Counted from the stretch's first letter, positions 1 to 11,460 are shown. The stretch is 64,000 nt of DNA from Undaria pinnatifida (GCA_012845835.1 JABAKD010000017.1:2479001-2543000), one strand, 5' to 3'. The notes: generated by a model from the letters alone, not told the origin. Translations and numbers: made by a program.

Positions 1-40
1 ATCGCATCAGACGGTGCAAAAATTCGGTAGGCGACGAAAG

Positions 41-1099
41 CTATCGTTGTAGCATCGGCGACAGTAAAGTGGATACCGGCGCCAGCGTATTCAGTACAGT
101 AGTAATCGAATCTGCTGCCTGAGTTGGAGATGGCCACCATCGGCTAGGTACGTGCCCCTTCGGGAGCAAGGCATGCGTATCAATGACGATGTTGGACAGC
201 TCACGCTCGAGGAAGGGTACAACTTCCACAGTATCGGGCGTGATTTCCACCATTTCGATGCTAACGTCATCTAGGTAGACGAATGCCTCTACACGTCTTG
301 GCTCGAAATCAGCTCGAATCTGCTTCAGCACTGCCAGGAGCGGCATGCAGAACAATGCCGGTCCTATGGCACCCTCTGATTGTACCCCACTGGAGCAGTC
401 GACCTTTCGCCTTTCTCCCGATTCCATCTGAAAAAACACGGGGGCAGATCTCTCGCCGTAACATTTTGCCACGAACGGTATAAGCGCCGGCACGCAAAAG
501 CCTGTCTCCGCAAGCACAGCTGTCCGTTTCACCGTATTAAAGGCGTTGGAGCAATCGGTGAGCATCAGCCAGTTTTTGCCTCGTGATGTACCCTGGCGCG
601 TAGCGCTACCTGTTCAACTCCCCCTCGTACCACAACTCCAAAATGTCTCGCTTCGCGGTTAGTCTCCTCCAGCCGTGGTCGACACTGCCGCATGGTCCCG
701 GCTGCAAGAAGGCGCCTCCACGACACCCCTACGCAGACGGAGTGACATTTTCCGCCCAAGGCAGTGAGGTTGCAAGAATAGCTGCCAGAATTCCGGCGGT
801 AAGGCGTTTGGATCGTCGGTAATTCTTCTCCAGAAGGCTTCAATGCCAGCTCTGATTTTTTCTCGCCCAAAGCCAATCCTGATTATTGAATGCAAGTGCG
901 AAAAGCGCAGGCCGTCGCTTCTCGCGCCTGACAGTGCGTTGCGACAATTGATTACCTCGAGAGCCACCTGTTGGTCGAACTCTTCCTCCGGGCGCCAGGT
1001 GGGACCGCTCCCTTCCTCAGGACCGAAGGAACCTGCCGCCGCCACCGCCGCTGCAGCTTTTGGAGAGGTATGACCCTCTTCCGGAAATTTTGCTTTCAT
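41..1099 (-). pseudogene. Reverse transcriptase of a decayed non-LTR-type retroelement (3' part beyond the window)
   Basis: On the minus strand, 565 down to 41 reads as the core of a reverse transcriptase. Motif A is LTDCSNAF (an Asp followed by NAF), motif B is GVQSEGAIGPALFC (the GVQQGDPLGP region of LINE enzymes) and motif C is YLDD at 266-277. Upstream, 876-565 supplies a FGVVVRGGVEQVAL segment, and 1099-659 supplies SGARSDGLRFSHL and an LPPEFW..L segment. These match the order found before motif A in retroelement polymerases. The three segments lie in two frames, and the upstream frame closes at 659 before motif A, so the gene is frameshifted. Motif B is also changed (QSEGAIGP), which suggests loss of activity. 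The downstream end lies to the left of position 1. Family assignment within non-LTR elements is open (CRE/R2-like is possible because no endonuclease is seen upstream). Confidence 0.72.
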
Positions 1100-1875
1100 T
1101 TGCTCCTACGTTTCCTCGCTCCCCGGCGCCTGCGGTTCTGCGAGGAGGCTGCGTACTGCCACGGGCACCCCCCCTGGATGGCGGCATGCTGATGGCGCCT
1201 TTTAAAACAAGTCAGCGTGCGTCACTTTGTGGGCTTGGCCGCTCTGCCTTGTCGATGTTCGACGGGTATACTCCATTGTTTACAGGAGAAAAAGGGTGAG
1301 GTAATCGCGTTCGGCAGACGCAATCCTCTGGCGCCGCTTCACGTGGCCATCATGCGAATACAGTAGAGCCGGGAGGATATACCACACCTTGATCGACCTC
1401 AACAGTAATTCGATGTCTCCGATTGCATAGTTTGTCGATGCTCTCGCAGGGCGTGATTGAGGAGGCCAAGCACATGGGTGATAACCTTGGCATGGGCTGT
1501 AGCCAACCTCGGTTGCACTTTGACAACAGCGACGAAACGTTGTTGGGGGTCCTTAAGGAGAACATCACCGAGTGGTGCTGCAACCTCCAACGTGTTTCAG
1601 TCCCATGGATAGCAGAGATCATCGCGGCGCCCATCCTCGCCGTTTTCAGGTCTCCCTCCGAGTTCCGCTGCCGCAACGCGCGGTCCAGGGTCGGCCTGAA
1701 CTGCCGCTTTCAACGCTTCCCGTCTTCCATGGCGGACTGTGCATCCCCTTGCACCGCAGAAAAGTGACGCCTGCGCCCCGCCCCGCCTGACTGCATTCAC
1801 CACACACCGCGCGCGTTGCATGTTGACGTCTACAGGGTAACCCTACCATTCGATGTCTCCAAGCAGCCATTGCTC
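1100..1875 (-). pseudogene. Degenerate linker between the retroelement upstream region and its RT
   Basis: Several short minus-strand frames read plausibly but none joins to the next. About 1590-1399 gives EVAAPLGDVLLKDPQQRFV followed by a helical, Leu/Ala/Gln-rich stretch. About 1870-1646 contains Cys-rich pairs (GLPCRR, VCGECSQ, LRCKG) that could be a broken zinc finger. I infer that this is decayed coding sequence of the same element, because it sits in the same orientation directly upstream of the reverse transcriptase. No product can be named. Confidence 0.35.
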
Positions 1876-2690
1876 TACAACTCTCGCAGGTTGTACCGCT
1901 CTTCTCGTCTGCAATGAAAAACGCGAAGCTGCCCTACGCCTCCTGGTGCTGGACCATCTCCTTCACCGCGCTCCCCTTCCCTGCGGAGTTCATTCTCTAT
2001 ACCGCCACCCCTACCCTTGGCAGGGGCTGGGGGCGGATCGCTGCCCCCGCGTCCAGAGATTCGCCCCCGGTTCGTGGCGGCCCCTCTCCCAGTTATTGCC
2101 GCTCGTGATCCCCTTCCAGCTCCGCGAGGTCGACCTGGTATGTCTCGTATGCCCCTCCCATCCCCTGCTGCACCAATGGGCATAGACACGGTCGCTACAG
2201 ATGTTGCTGGAGTGACGCTCGGCTGTGTTAGGGAGGAGGGCGAGTGTCCCGGTGCCGTTGCCTCCTTGTTTCCGGCGGTATGGGAACTCCCCGTGCCTAC
2301 AGAATCAGCATCTCCTGGCTCCGCCTGCCCCCTTTTCCCCTGGTCGCCTTCTGACGCTGGAGCTGCAACTTCCGGGGGTGTCACTCCCGCTGCTAAAGGG
2401 TCGCTCTCCCGTGCTGGGCCCGTTCCCTCGGCCGTGACCCTCGCCGCGCTGTGGTGGCGCCGGGCTGTCTCAGGGGCGGGGGCAGGCGTCCCGGCACCGT
2501 GACATCCCTTTCTCCGGCCATGAGGAAGTTCGCCGCGGCTACACATGCAGCGTCTCCTGGCTCCGCCTGCCCCCGTACCCGCGAGTCACCTTCAGACGCC
2601 GGAGCTGCTCCTTCCGGTGGGGTTACTCCGGCTACTAACGGGTCACTATCCAGCGCCGGGTCTTTTCCTTCCGGTGTTACTGCCGCCGTC
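1875..2690 (-). pseudogene. Pro/Ala/Gly-rich region with a 240 bp internal tandem duplication
   Basis: The minus strand is open from 2546 to 1875, and an overlapping frame opens from 3070. Both copies of an internal repeat encode AGVTPPEGAAPASEGD, then RGQAEPGDA, at roughly 2215-2450 and 2462-2690 (offset about 241 bp). The C-terminal side (about 2130-1990) is Arg/Gly-rich (GRPRGAGRGSRAAITGRG), as in RNA-binding tails. The high GC and the absence of a folded-domain signature fit a disordered, gag-like or ORF1-like linker. It probably belongs to the same retroelement as the RT. Confidence 0.4.
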
Positions 2691-3400
2691 GGAGAAGGAG
2701 GCAGCGCGTTCCCTGCCTCAAACACGTTTTGGAACCCGAGGGTCCACGCCGCCGTCGGTAAAAGAGGCAACACTTCACCTTGTTCCAGCGCACTTCGGAC
2801 CACGAGGGCCCACATCATCAGGCGGTCCTCCCACGTGGAGTCGAGGCCCGCCAAAAACTCTTGGGCATGAGATAGGACGTAGATCCTTCGATTCGGGAGT
2901 CGGCGAACAATGTCCTGCGGGCGGGATGGCGTACGCGGTGCAAATATCACAGTAGTGGCAGGCTGCCGCTCGCCATTCCCTCGGTCGGGGGAGGTGATAG
3001 GCTTCTTGGGGCAGGCCAAGAGTATCGCCGAATAGAGAGCACAACAGGAACGAAGATATTGTGGTTCCACACCATCTCCTCAAAGGTGTCGTGGGAGCCA
3101 GTCGTGACGAAAATGGCTGACTTCAGCCGGGGGCCATCCTCCTCCAAGAGTTTGGCGAACTGCTGGGGGCCCGCTAGTGCCGACCACCTCCGCTGCGGGT
3201 GTGGCCTTGGAAGGTCCTCGGCCAGCTCCGCCGGATGGAGAGATTGGTTTCTCGCCGACCATTCAGAACGATACGCGACGCATGGCTGTGGGTCTGCATG
3301 CCCACTCGCGAGGCGCTCCGCACGGTCCAGCATGCAGCGGGCACGCACTTGCTCTCCGTGGGGACATGGAGTAAGTGCCCATAAAAGAGACTACCACCGA
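2690..3400 (-). pseudogene. Retroelement upstream-region duplicate, copy 1
   Basis: Minus-strand translations give RLPNRRIYVLSHAQEFLAGL, DSTWEDRLMMWALVVRSALE and, further upstream, RARCMLDRAERLASGHADPQ. The same order of peptides occurs again at 3540-4240, with QDILLRLPNQRL, a VRSALEAGDALPPF-like segment and HARYMVDREKHLARGHAHP. The two nucleotide stretches are recognisably homologous along about 0.7 kb. Frames are broken in both. The function of the encoded domain is not recognised. Confidence 0.45.
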
Positions 3401-3539
3401 ATCCCCAGTGGATTCCTCTAGGGCCCGCCGGCAGTAGGTGCAGGGAGATGCACCCCTGTTCCCCCCGATCTAACGCCTCTTTGCTGCACTCCTAGCGGCG
3501 CCTCCCCGTTCAGTCGGTCCCGTATGTAGTTGGTCGCTC

Positions 3540-4240
3540 TCCAGAGTCCGATCCATTTTCTCCGGCGTAGCTGTCACCGCTGTTGAAAAGGGAGGAAGAG
3601 CGTCACCCGCCTCCAACGCGCTTCGGACCCCGAGGGTCCACCTCGTTAGTCGTTCTTCGCTTTCGGCGCGGAGTTCTACCAGATAATCTTGGACGTGAAG
3701 TCCGAATTAGAGCCTTTGGTTCGGAAGTCGGAGCAGAATATCCTGCGGTCGGACGGCGTATGCAGCGAACAGCGTTCGGTAGCGGTCGGCCGCCGCTTCC
3801 CATCCCCTCGGTCGGGGAACTTCGAGGCACGCCCCTTGAGGCAGGTCCAGCGCATCGTGTACAGGGAGCACAGCAAGAACGACGAGATTGGGCTCCTCCC
3901 ATGGCACGTAACATGAGCTCAAACGTACTGTAAATGCCAGTCGTCACGTAGCTGGCTGGCTCCGGTCCGGGGATGCTTCGCTGAACACGGGCGGCGAACT
4001 GCAGGCCGCCCCTCACTGCCACCCACCTTCCCTCATGCCCGTTCATGGATAACCCTCTAGCCAGCTCCGCCGGGCGGGGAGGTCGGCGTCCTCCCGACCA
4101 TCCGAGCGACACGTAATGCAGGGGCTAGGATGTGCATGCCCTCTCGCGAGGTGTTTCTCACGGTCCACCATGTAGCGGGCGTGCACAAAGCCTCCATGGG
4201 CGCACGGAATGGGTGCTCGAGCATCGTTTTCCTCCGACTC
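3540..4240 (-). pseudogene. Retroelement upstream-region duplicate, copy 2
   Basis: This is the partner of the 2690-3400 copy, lying about 0.85 kb upstream in the same orientation. Minus-strand reading includes MSLGWSGGRRPPRPAELARG near 4112, a GIYSTFELMLRAMGG stretch (TGSHDTFEEMVWNHN in copy 1) and a RWTLGVRSALE-like segment near 3610. Divergence between the two copies is high enough that the duplication is not recent. It is either an internal duplication in one element or two elements inserted side by side. Confidence 0.45.
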
Positions 4241-4315
4241 CCCAACGTAATCATCAAGAGGCCAACCGCAATACGCGCACCAAAAATCGTCGGACTCTTC
4301 TAGTCCCCCTTCCAC
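4043..4315 (-). pseudogene. Zinc-binding (RING/treble-clef-like) domain of the retroelement
   Basis: The minus strand reads WCAYCGWPLDDY, then IPCAHGGFVHARYM, then HAHPSPCITCR. This gives spaced metal ligands C-x2-C ... C-x-H ... H ... C-x2-C over about 55 residues, as expected for a small cross-brace zinc finger. Copy 1 at about 3348-3270 retains the MLDRAERLASGHADPQPC part but has lost the final Cys (VAYRS instead of ITCR). The spacing resembles RING or PHD-type fingers, but I cannot assign a named family. Confidence 0.45.
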
Positions 4316-4657
4316 GTCTTAATCAGCTTCACGTTGGCTTGCGGCCTCCTCGACGCCCGAAGTCTGTGATGTCCGAAGTGTTTCTAACTGTCGCTGTTGG
4401 TGAACCCCCTCCGGGGTAGTGCGGTCGTACCTGGTGGATACCGGGCACTATTGTCCTGAGTCGGAACTTTCTCTGGCGTGATACTCCTGTCCCGCCTCGG
4501 ATAGCTGCCACAAACCGATAGTCTCCCCTGTTGTCTGATCCCGCTGCGCTTTCTGTGGCACATCTCCTGTGGACGAGCCAGCCGCCAAAAGCGCGCCGGG
4601 ACGGGCGTCTGCCGCTCGCACCCTACCGGCAGCGGCACTATCGCAGGTACTGCACTT

Positions 4658-4922
4658 GAGCCATCCCATGTTATGGGTTGCAAGTTTTGAGCCAAAAAAA
4701 GGTATACCCTGGCCGGTTGAGCTCCTTAAGCGAGGAACTACCGGGTAGTCAAATAATATTACGAGTATAATTTGTTTAAAGGACTGGGGCATAGAAGCTT
4801 GGTCGGGTTGCGCGATCGAAGGCCCTCGAAGGCATGTTTCGGGTGATGATGATATTGAGCTCCTCATGTTAGGAGCTCAGAAAATCCTTAGAATCTGATG
4901 CACCCCCGCCGTGGGATGGCTC
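4658..4922. mobile_element. Family C MITE, copy 1 (inside the retroelement)
   Basis: The element is bounded by imperfect inverted ends (GAGCCATCCCATGTTATGGG on the left, the reverse complement of CCGCCGTGGGATGGCTC on the right). The interior carries the family's hairpin motif GAGCTCCTCATG...AGGAGCTC. Flanking CTT is present on both sides. Other copies lie at 5645, 12948, 13866, 25517 and 55861. It interrupts minus-strand retroelement sequence and is therefore younger than that element. Confidence 0.75.
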
Positions 4923-5542
4923 CTTTGTCGATACACCCGCCGCAGAATCTGCTGGCCCTGCTATGGTTCTTCTTGCTCGCTGCCCGAAACAACCGGTTTC
5001 CGGCTCCGCCCCAGTTGCTGTCTGTTGCTGTAGCCCTCCCGGTTCGGGGGTGGTGTCAAGGACCCTCTTGACTGCATCCATGCCGGGAGAGCCCTCCCCG
5101 ACCCTCGCCCAGCTGGCAGTGGACATAATGATTGGGCTGTTGCCGTAACCTAGGGTTGTGCTGGGGTTTCTATATTGCGATCGAACGGTCTCTGTTGAGT
5201 CCGGATACCCGCCGGGGTCACCACAGGGGGGGGATAGTCCTGCACTCCGGCTAGCCTGTGTGAGCGTCCTGCTAGCCACGATGGTAAGGTTCTCCATCGT
5301 GCTCGCCCTGCTGACAGTAGTCCCCCCAACGGTCCCCGTACGTTGGGCGGCAACGCATCGTTCTCCGCCCCCTCTTGAAGGCCTGTTCCCCCTTGAGCTC
5401 CCGTAGCCGTACGTGCAGGCAGTCTAACATTCCCTGACCACGTAGGTACTGGTGTGCCTTCCACCCCCCCTCTACTAGTTCGTCCTTGACGGTTTCTCCC
5501 TCCTGACAAGATGGGCACCCTAACATCTGCTACGGTATCCAC
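4923..5542 (-). pseudogene. 5'-most coding remnant of the retroelement
   Basis: Starting near 5526 the minus strand reads MLGCPSCQEGETVKDELVEG, then a basic helical stretch ending HVRLRELKGEQAFKRGRR. A shifted frame then continues from 5297 with MENLTIVASRTLTQASRSAG and a Ser/Gly/Pro-rich stretch to 4869. The change of frame near 5280 looks like a frameshift. Charged helix plus disordered linker suggests an ORF1-type nucleic-acid-binding protein, but no domain is recognised. The region between this remnant and the zinc finger is broken by the MITE at 4658-4922. Confidence 0.35.
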
Positions 5543-5644
5543 ACTTTAACAACCCTACACCGCCTCCCCACGGTAAGCGCGAGGCCCACTTATGCTTGTC
5601 CATGACGGTGGCGAGCGTAGCTTCGACCGCCTCTCTGAGGTACA

Positions 5645-5878
5645 GAGTCATCCCACGCTAGGAGTGCAGCAGAATTTTACGAGCTCCTAACATGATGCGC
5701 TCGACGCATCACCCGAAGCATGACTCCGAAGACCCGGTCAACATTTTGTATGCGCCAGTCCTAACACGAATATACTCGTAACGTCATCGTAATTTCCGAT
5801 AGTTGCACACTTGAATAGAGCTTAACCGGCCACTAACGTTTGGGCCAAAAAAGTGGACACCCCACCGTAGAATGACTT
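5645..5878. mobile_element. Family C MITE, copy 2
   Basis: The left end is GAGTCATCCCACGCTAGGAG and the right end carries CCACCGTAGAATGACT, a degraded form of the other terminus. Between them lie the family landmarks CTCCTAACATGATG, a GCATGACTCCGAAG segment and AACCGGCCACTAACG. A clean target duplication is not visible, so the right boundary is approximate. Confidence 0.6.
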
Positions 5879-6240
5879 TTTCTCGGACAGAGCTCCTCAA
5901 GCGAGGATATTTAGGAAAAAACGAGCACGGCCCTCTACGCGAAGCATGTGTCTAATGACCCGTGAAAACCCCTCGTTAATAACGCCGTTTCTTAGACCCT
6001 TTGGCATAAGTATATACCAGGCATGACCATTATTTGTTTTTTTGTCAAGTGTTTCAAATACGTCAGAGCCATGAGTTCGATCGATTTAAGGGTCTCGCTC
6101 ACTCATCTTTGCAAGCTGCGTGATACTCCGGTCGGGCGTTTGTACCTTTTCGAAGAATAAATAATTATCCCTTGCATTTCGTCAAGGGCGATTGCGGTCC
6201 ATAATCATTTCTGCGCACTGATACTACCATATATAACTCG
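5879..6240. repeat. Family A repeat (6061-6140, minus orientation) in otherwise featureless sequence
   Basis: 6061-6140 has the family A core: GAGTTCGAT, then ACTCATCTTTGCAAGCTGCG, then TGATACTCCGGTCG. The flanking sequence to 6240 is unique, with no coding signal. Confidence 0.6.
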
Positions 6241-6690
6241 TATGGAGAGGTGCAACTCGTGTGGAGAGGTGCAACATGTTTGTCATCCGATATTGTGCAG
6301 CATGTGAGCTCCAACGCCAAGATGTCGGTTGACGGTCTAGTTATGACGCGTCAAGGCGTCTTGGGACTTATCATAGTATGGAGTTCCTTGACGTCCATCC
6401 GGCAATGTGCAGCATGTGCGCTTCAACGCGAAGACGTCGGTTGACGGTCAAGTTTATGACCCGTCAAGGCGTCTTTGGACTTATCATACTATTTTTAGTG
6501 TATGGAGTTCCTTGGCGGCCATCCGGCAATGTGCAGCATGCGAGCTTCAACGCCAAGATGTCGGTTGACGGTCTAGTTATGACCCGTCAAGGCGTCTTTG
6601 GACTTATCATACTAGTTTTAGTGTGTGGAGCTAGTTCCTTGACGGCTATCCGTCTAGGGGCAAGAGAGCCGTCAGACGACATAGTTTCTT
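6241..6690. repeat. Degenerate tandem repeat, about 120 bp x 4
   Basis: The motif order ATGGAGTTCCTTGACG, ATCCGGCAATGTGCAGCATG, TCGGTTGACGGTC, GACCCGTCAAGGCGTCTT recurs starting near 6241, 6377, 6501 and 6621. Unit lengths are 120-136 bp because of small indels, and the last unit is partial. Short open frames across it are products of the repetition. Confidence 0.85.
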
Positions 6691-6932
6691 CAACGTCGAC
6701 CACTCTTAAAATATTCTGAGAAGAATTTCGAAAAGCCAAGGAAAACCGAGGGAAACCCACCAAAAAGAAACCTTGGTACCTGGTATGATCGATCTCGTCG
6801 TGTTTTTGGTCGTTGTACGATACTATAACCAAGCAAAAAAAGAGGGCAAAATAGCACTTTCCTCGGACTGATGGATAGCGTTTTCTTCTAAGCAGAAGAA
6901 GCGATGACAAAAAAACGGATATATTTTTCCGG

Positions 6933-7433
6933 AGGATGAATATACCTGGAACGGGGGACGCCAACCGTGTAGTATACCTGGTATTAATAGTGAACGTTTT
7001 TGGGACCCGTGTATACCGACCCAATCAGCGACGAGCACGATTTAATCAAGAGTCTAGGAAAGGTCTTGTTGTAGAGTAGATCCGAGGTCCTGGTTTAAGA
7101 GGATGAATATACCTGGAACGGGGGACGCCAACCGTGTAGTATACCTGGTATTAATAGTGAACGTTTTTGGGACCCGTGTATACCGACCCAATCAGCGACG
7201 AGCACGATTTAATCAAGAGTCTAGGAAAGGTCTTGTTGTAGAGTAGATCCGAGGTCCTGATTTAAGAGGATGAATATACCTGGAACGGGGGACGCCAACC
7301 GTGTAGTATACCTGGTATTAATAGTGAACGTTTTTGGGACCCGTGTATACCGACCCAATCAGCGACGAGCACGATTTAATCAAGAGTCTAGGAAAGGTCT
7401 TGTTGTAGAGTAGATCCGAGGTCCTGGTTTAAC
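6933..7433. repeat. Tandem repeat, 167 bp x 3, nearly identical
   Basis: Three consecutive units begin AGGATGAATATACCTGGAAC at 6933, 7100 and 7267 and end with GATCCGAGGTCCTG(G/A)TTTAA. I see only a single-base difference between units, so the amplification is recent or homogenised. Each unit contains TATACCTGGTATTAATAGTG, which combines two short motifs enriched elsewhere in this window. Confidence 0.95.
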
Positions 7434-9640
7434 CGCCAGACGGACCCGAGATTGTGCTGTTTTCTATTAGAGACACACCATAAGCACGGAGCCATGCAAT
7501 GTTTCTCCATCAATAATAGCACCAGCATCGTAGTGCTGTACGCGTGTTGTACGCGTATATAGCTCCCTGCACTACAGTTTGGACACACGCTCGAGCTCAG
7601 CAGCGCGGATTGCTTTTTATGGCCTATGGTGCAGCCGAAAATCGTGCTAAACATGGGAGGTGAACAGAAACAACTAACGTTACTGAGTCAATATAGCGCC
7701 GAAATGCAATACTTACACAGCACTACTAGGGTACCATGTGATGTATCCTCTGCTCGACGGAAGTCGATCGAGACAGGAAAGTCCACCTCGTATCCCTACT
7801 GTTTGGGTAGAAAGAGCTGGTCGTCGGCTTTATCCCCAATCATTTAATACATATCTGTCGCGTTAAACCTCCCACAGCTCATCACATGTCACCCGCCAAT
7901 ATGTCGGGATCCAACGATCGCACTGATGAACCGGTATCCACGGTTGAGTGGGTTTCCCAACCCTTAGCCCAGATCCGAAGCAACACCTACTACCTCCTTC
8001 ACATCCATGTACCCCATAAGCAGATTAATTATACATGTACAATACCTACTCGTAAACTTCCAATTTAAGGCTTCAACCCTAGCCTCGCTCAGTATTTGTA
8101 TTCAACCCACACCGTTCTAGCAAAATAATGTATACACACATAGTCAAACTATGAACAGTAACGGTATTATAAGTGCATTATAATACCGCTATAACCCATA
8201 GTTGTCAAGGATGGTTATTGCATACTTGTCCTCAGGGATAAAGAGGACAAATATGCATTCAACCATACTTGAAAAAAAGTCGCGAGGGGGAACGTTAAAA
8301 TTCCTAAACGTCCCTCGCACCTTCGTTCTTAGCCCCCCGAAACAGTTTTCTCGGCGTACACAAGTACGTTTTGCAGATATGCGCTTCAAGCCCCCCAACC
8401 CCCCCCCCCACATAAAATGGTGACAGACGACCGCAAAATAATACGCATTTGAAAACACCACTCTGAAACAACACGTCAACGAAGCCTAGAAAATCAACCA
8501 AAACATACACATGTAACAACAACCACCCGGACACATAGTTATCAAATCTTAAGGATGCTCGCACACCAAAACCACATATACGAAATGCAGTCGAAAGATG
8601 GAACCCATATACCCTGGGTTTCCAAACTGAGGTCCCTCTGCGTCAGAAACATCACATAGTCTGCATAGAGCTTTTGGCACGAACCTAAAATGCGTTAAAA
8701 CTGCTCGTTGCTAAATAACAGGTTAGTCGACAACGCAAGAACAAACAGACCGAGGGACGAGGTAATCACAGCAGCGCAATTCATGCATTCGCCCATCACA
8801 CCACCTCCTTGCAATTGGTTTTGGGCATCAGCGAGCTGGGTCCAACGCATGCCCGTCGTGTCTTAGGTGGAGTGAGGATCGGTAGTAAAAAACAAGGGCA
8901 GAGTGCGTTGCTCGATAACCTGATCCTGACCGTCGGTATACTGAGCAATCTCCGGGCCGCGTCTCCTCTGTATCAGGCGTTTGAAGAATTTTCATTTGTC
9001 ATTTTCAAGAAAGCGGTTGCGTTGACATATGCTACCTGGTGTGATGTAGAGAAAAAGACCACCACTCAGCGATCATCCACTACACGCTAGAGCATCTTTT
9101 CGTCAGCACCACTAACACGAGCATCAGACGTGGACGCGACATCTACAGGACCACAACATCTTCGACGACATGGAAAATCAGGGCGTATAATCGTACATTA
9201 GCTGAAAAAAATGTGAAAATGAAGTACAGGCAGACATGTTAAAACTGCGGTAGACCACACTACCAACCCAATACGGAAGTTTTTTTTTTTTTTTTTCCTA
9301 CCTGCCGTCTGCATGATCGCCTGACAACCTCTGCCAAACGAAGGAGCATATGCCTAACGAAGTAACGTAATTGAGCGCGGGCACATCAAGCGTTCCTTTC
9401 AAAACACTGACGATCTGCGCTTCTTCCCCTCGTGTTCAATGGTGGTGACATTTGCATTACCGCATCACCTCGCTTGTTGTATTTTGCAATATTCATCTCT
9501 GTCCTATAATTAGCGACCTCAGAGCCCCACATCGGCACGGTAAAAAATCACGGTAGCTACATGGTTGCACCTGTAGATTGAAATGTTCTATCTTGCGATC
9601 CATGTAAAATAACAAACTACGAAGCTATAACACATTGTAT
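7434..9640. other. AT-rich stretch without a recognisable gene
   Basis: There is no repeat family known from the rest of the window and no convincing exon. A plus-strand open frame at 8809-9090 (93 residues, not recognised) is the only one with mixed amino-acid composition. It has no partner exon or homologous copy in the window. A poly-T run lies at about 9280-9297, and a run of ten or more C at about 8400. Confidence 0.5.
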
Positions 9641-11000
9641 ACCACACCCAAAAAAAAAAATGTTTTGTATACCACACCTAAAATCAAATCTGATAGAAAA
9701 ATAAACAATACCAGGCAGGTAATATCATCTCATTACCTATCCTACCAGCCATGCCGTAGCTCCAATTCATTTAACTTCCCGCCCCCTCGTTCCCCCCCTC
9801 CCGCACCATCGCCTAGACAAAAGCTTGTTTAGTAAAATTCCTCCCAGGATACATTCATCCGACCTGAAGGGGTTTGATTCCCCCCCCCCCCCATCGCCCC
9901 CCCCCCCCCCCCTCGTTTTTTTCTCTCCCGCCGCCACACCTAAAATCAAAATCTGCCAGAGTAATAAACACCACCAGGCAGTTGATATCACCTCATTTCA
10001 TGCCGTAGCTACAATTTATATCCCCCCCTCCCCCCCTTCCTCCCCCCCCCCCCTCCCCCCCCCCTCCCCCCCCCCCCGCTCCAACGCCCCCTCCTTTCCC
10101 ACCACCCGCACCATCGCCTAGACTTAGCACCACGCGTGTAGCAAGCTCCTCACTGATATGCATCTATGCGACCTAAAGCTGTCGGAAATCCCCCTTTCGA
10201 ACACTCCGCCTTCTCACTGGTTGTACGACTACAGGATATACATGATAAACTGATGCATTCCTTCCACAACCGTCAGATTTGTCCCCTTAAAAGATTTATA
10301 GTGTTCGTGCACAGATTGAGTTGTCCCACCCCCGCCCCCCGCCCTCTCCCCCCCGCTCCCTCTTGTTCAAACGCCCCACCTAAAATCAAAATCTGCCAGA
10401 GTAATAAAAAATACCAGGCTGTTGATATCACCTCATTACCTTTCTAGCCATCCATACCATAGCTCCAATTCATACCCCCCCTCCCCGTCCCCCTCCCCCT
10501 CCCCCCCCAAACGCCCCCCCCAAACGCCCCCTCCTTACCCACCACCCGCACTATCGCCTAGACCTAGCACCACGCGTATAGCAAGTTCCTCACTGATATA
10601 CATCTATGCGACCTAAAGCCGTTGGAAATCCCCCCCCCCCTTCGAACACTCCGCCCTCCCCTCACTGGTTGTACGATTTACAGGATATACATGATAAACT
10701 GATGCCTTTCTTCCACAACCGTCTGATTCGTCCCCTTGAAGGATTTATAGTTTCCGCGCACAGATTGAGTTGCCCTCCCCCCCCCCCCCCCCGTACCCTC
10801 TTGTTCAAACCCAGGCCCCCACGCCCTTAAAAACTCCGCCCTCCCCTCACCGGTTATACGACTTACAGGATACACTTGATAAACTGATGCATTTCCTTCC
10901 ACAGCTGTCAGATTTTGTCCGCCTCATAAATGGGTTTTATAGTTTCCGCGCACAGACTGATAAACATCACCCTGTTGACCCTGGTAAAGCTACGCTGTAG
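9640..11000. repeat. C-rich composite repeat array (segments of about 150-200 bp, several copies)
   Basis: Two segment types alternate. One carries TAAAATCAAAATCTGCCAGA and a GCCGTAGCT(C/A)CAATT motif before a poly-C tract (about 9675, 9935, 10378). The other carries TGCGACCTAAAGC, GTTGTACGA, AGGATATACATGATAAACTG and TTTATAGT.TTC.CGCACAGA (about 10153, 10592, 10825). Poly-C tracts of 8-20 bases separate them. Parts of the second type recur at 17540-17880 and 38740-38880, so this is a dispersed element, locally amplified. Confidence 0.75.
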
Positions 11001-11055
11001 TTCCAAGGGGAGTTGCCGACCTATATTCTTAATGAGGACACACACCCCGTAATAC

Positions 11056-11150
11056 GTGCGATCGGAGTATCATACACAGCTTGCAAATACGAGTTTCGAC
11101 GAAATCTTCGATCTCACAGCTGGAGTGTATTTCTATTTTTATAATATCTC
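11056..11150 (+). repeat. Family A repeat
   Basis: This is a complete core in the plus orientation: GATCGGAGTATCA.ACACAGC, GAGTTTCGACGAAATCTTCG, ATCTCACAGCTGGAGTGTAT. It directly follows a CCTGTTGACCCTGGTA...AATGAGGACACACAC segment that also precedes the copies at 11365, 17961 and 38985, so the transposed unit there may be longer. Confidence 0.75.
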
Positions 11151-11364
11151 AAAAAATATGTTTCGATCATTTCCCCCTCTGAAGTCCCAAGGCACTCTAC
11201 TGCTCACGGGGGAACGTAGTAATCAGGACCAACTACGGTAAACAAAAAAAGCGCATTACCTGGCATATAGGTTGATTGATTAACATCCCCTTGTTGACCC
11301 TAGTACAAGCTAGTTCTAAAGGAAGTCGCCGATCTATATCCTTAATGAGGACACACACAGCAAC

Positions 11365-11460
11365 ACGCGCGATCGAATTATCACACACAGGTTGCATAGA
11401 TGAGTTTCGACGAAATCGTCAATCTCACAGCTGGAGTGTATTTTGATTTTTTATAATATA
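11365..11460 (+). repeat. Family A repeat, tandem to the previous copy
   Basis: It has the same core (CACACACAGGTTGCATAGATG, GAGTTTCGACGAAATCGTC, CTCACAGCTGGAGTGTATTT) with the same upstream GTTGACCCTAGTA and AATGAGGACACACAC segment. The whole unit of about 310 bp is therefore tandemly duplicated with 11056-11150. Confidence 0.75.

Noticed and set aside
8809-9090. 93-residue frame of mixed composition
   Set aside because: No recognisable family, no neighbouring exon and no second copy. Chance cannot be excluded at this length.
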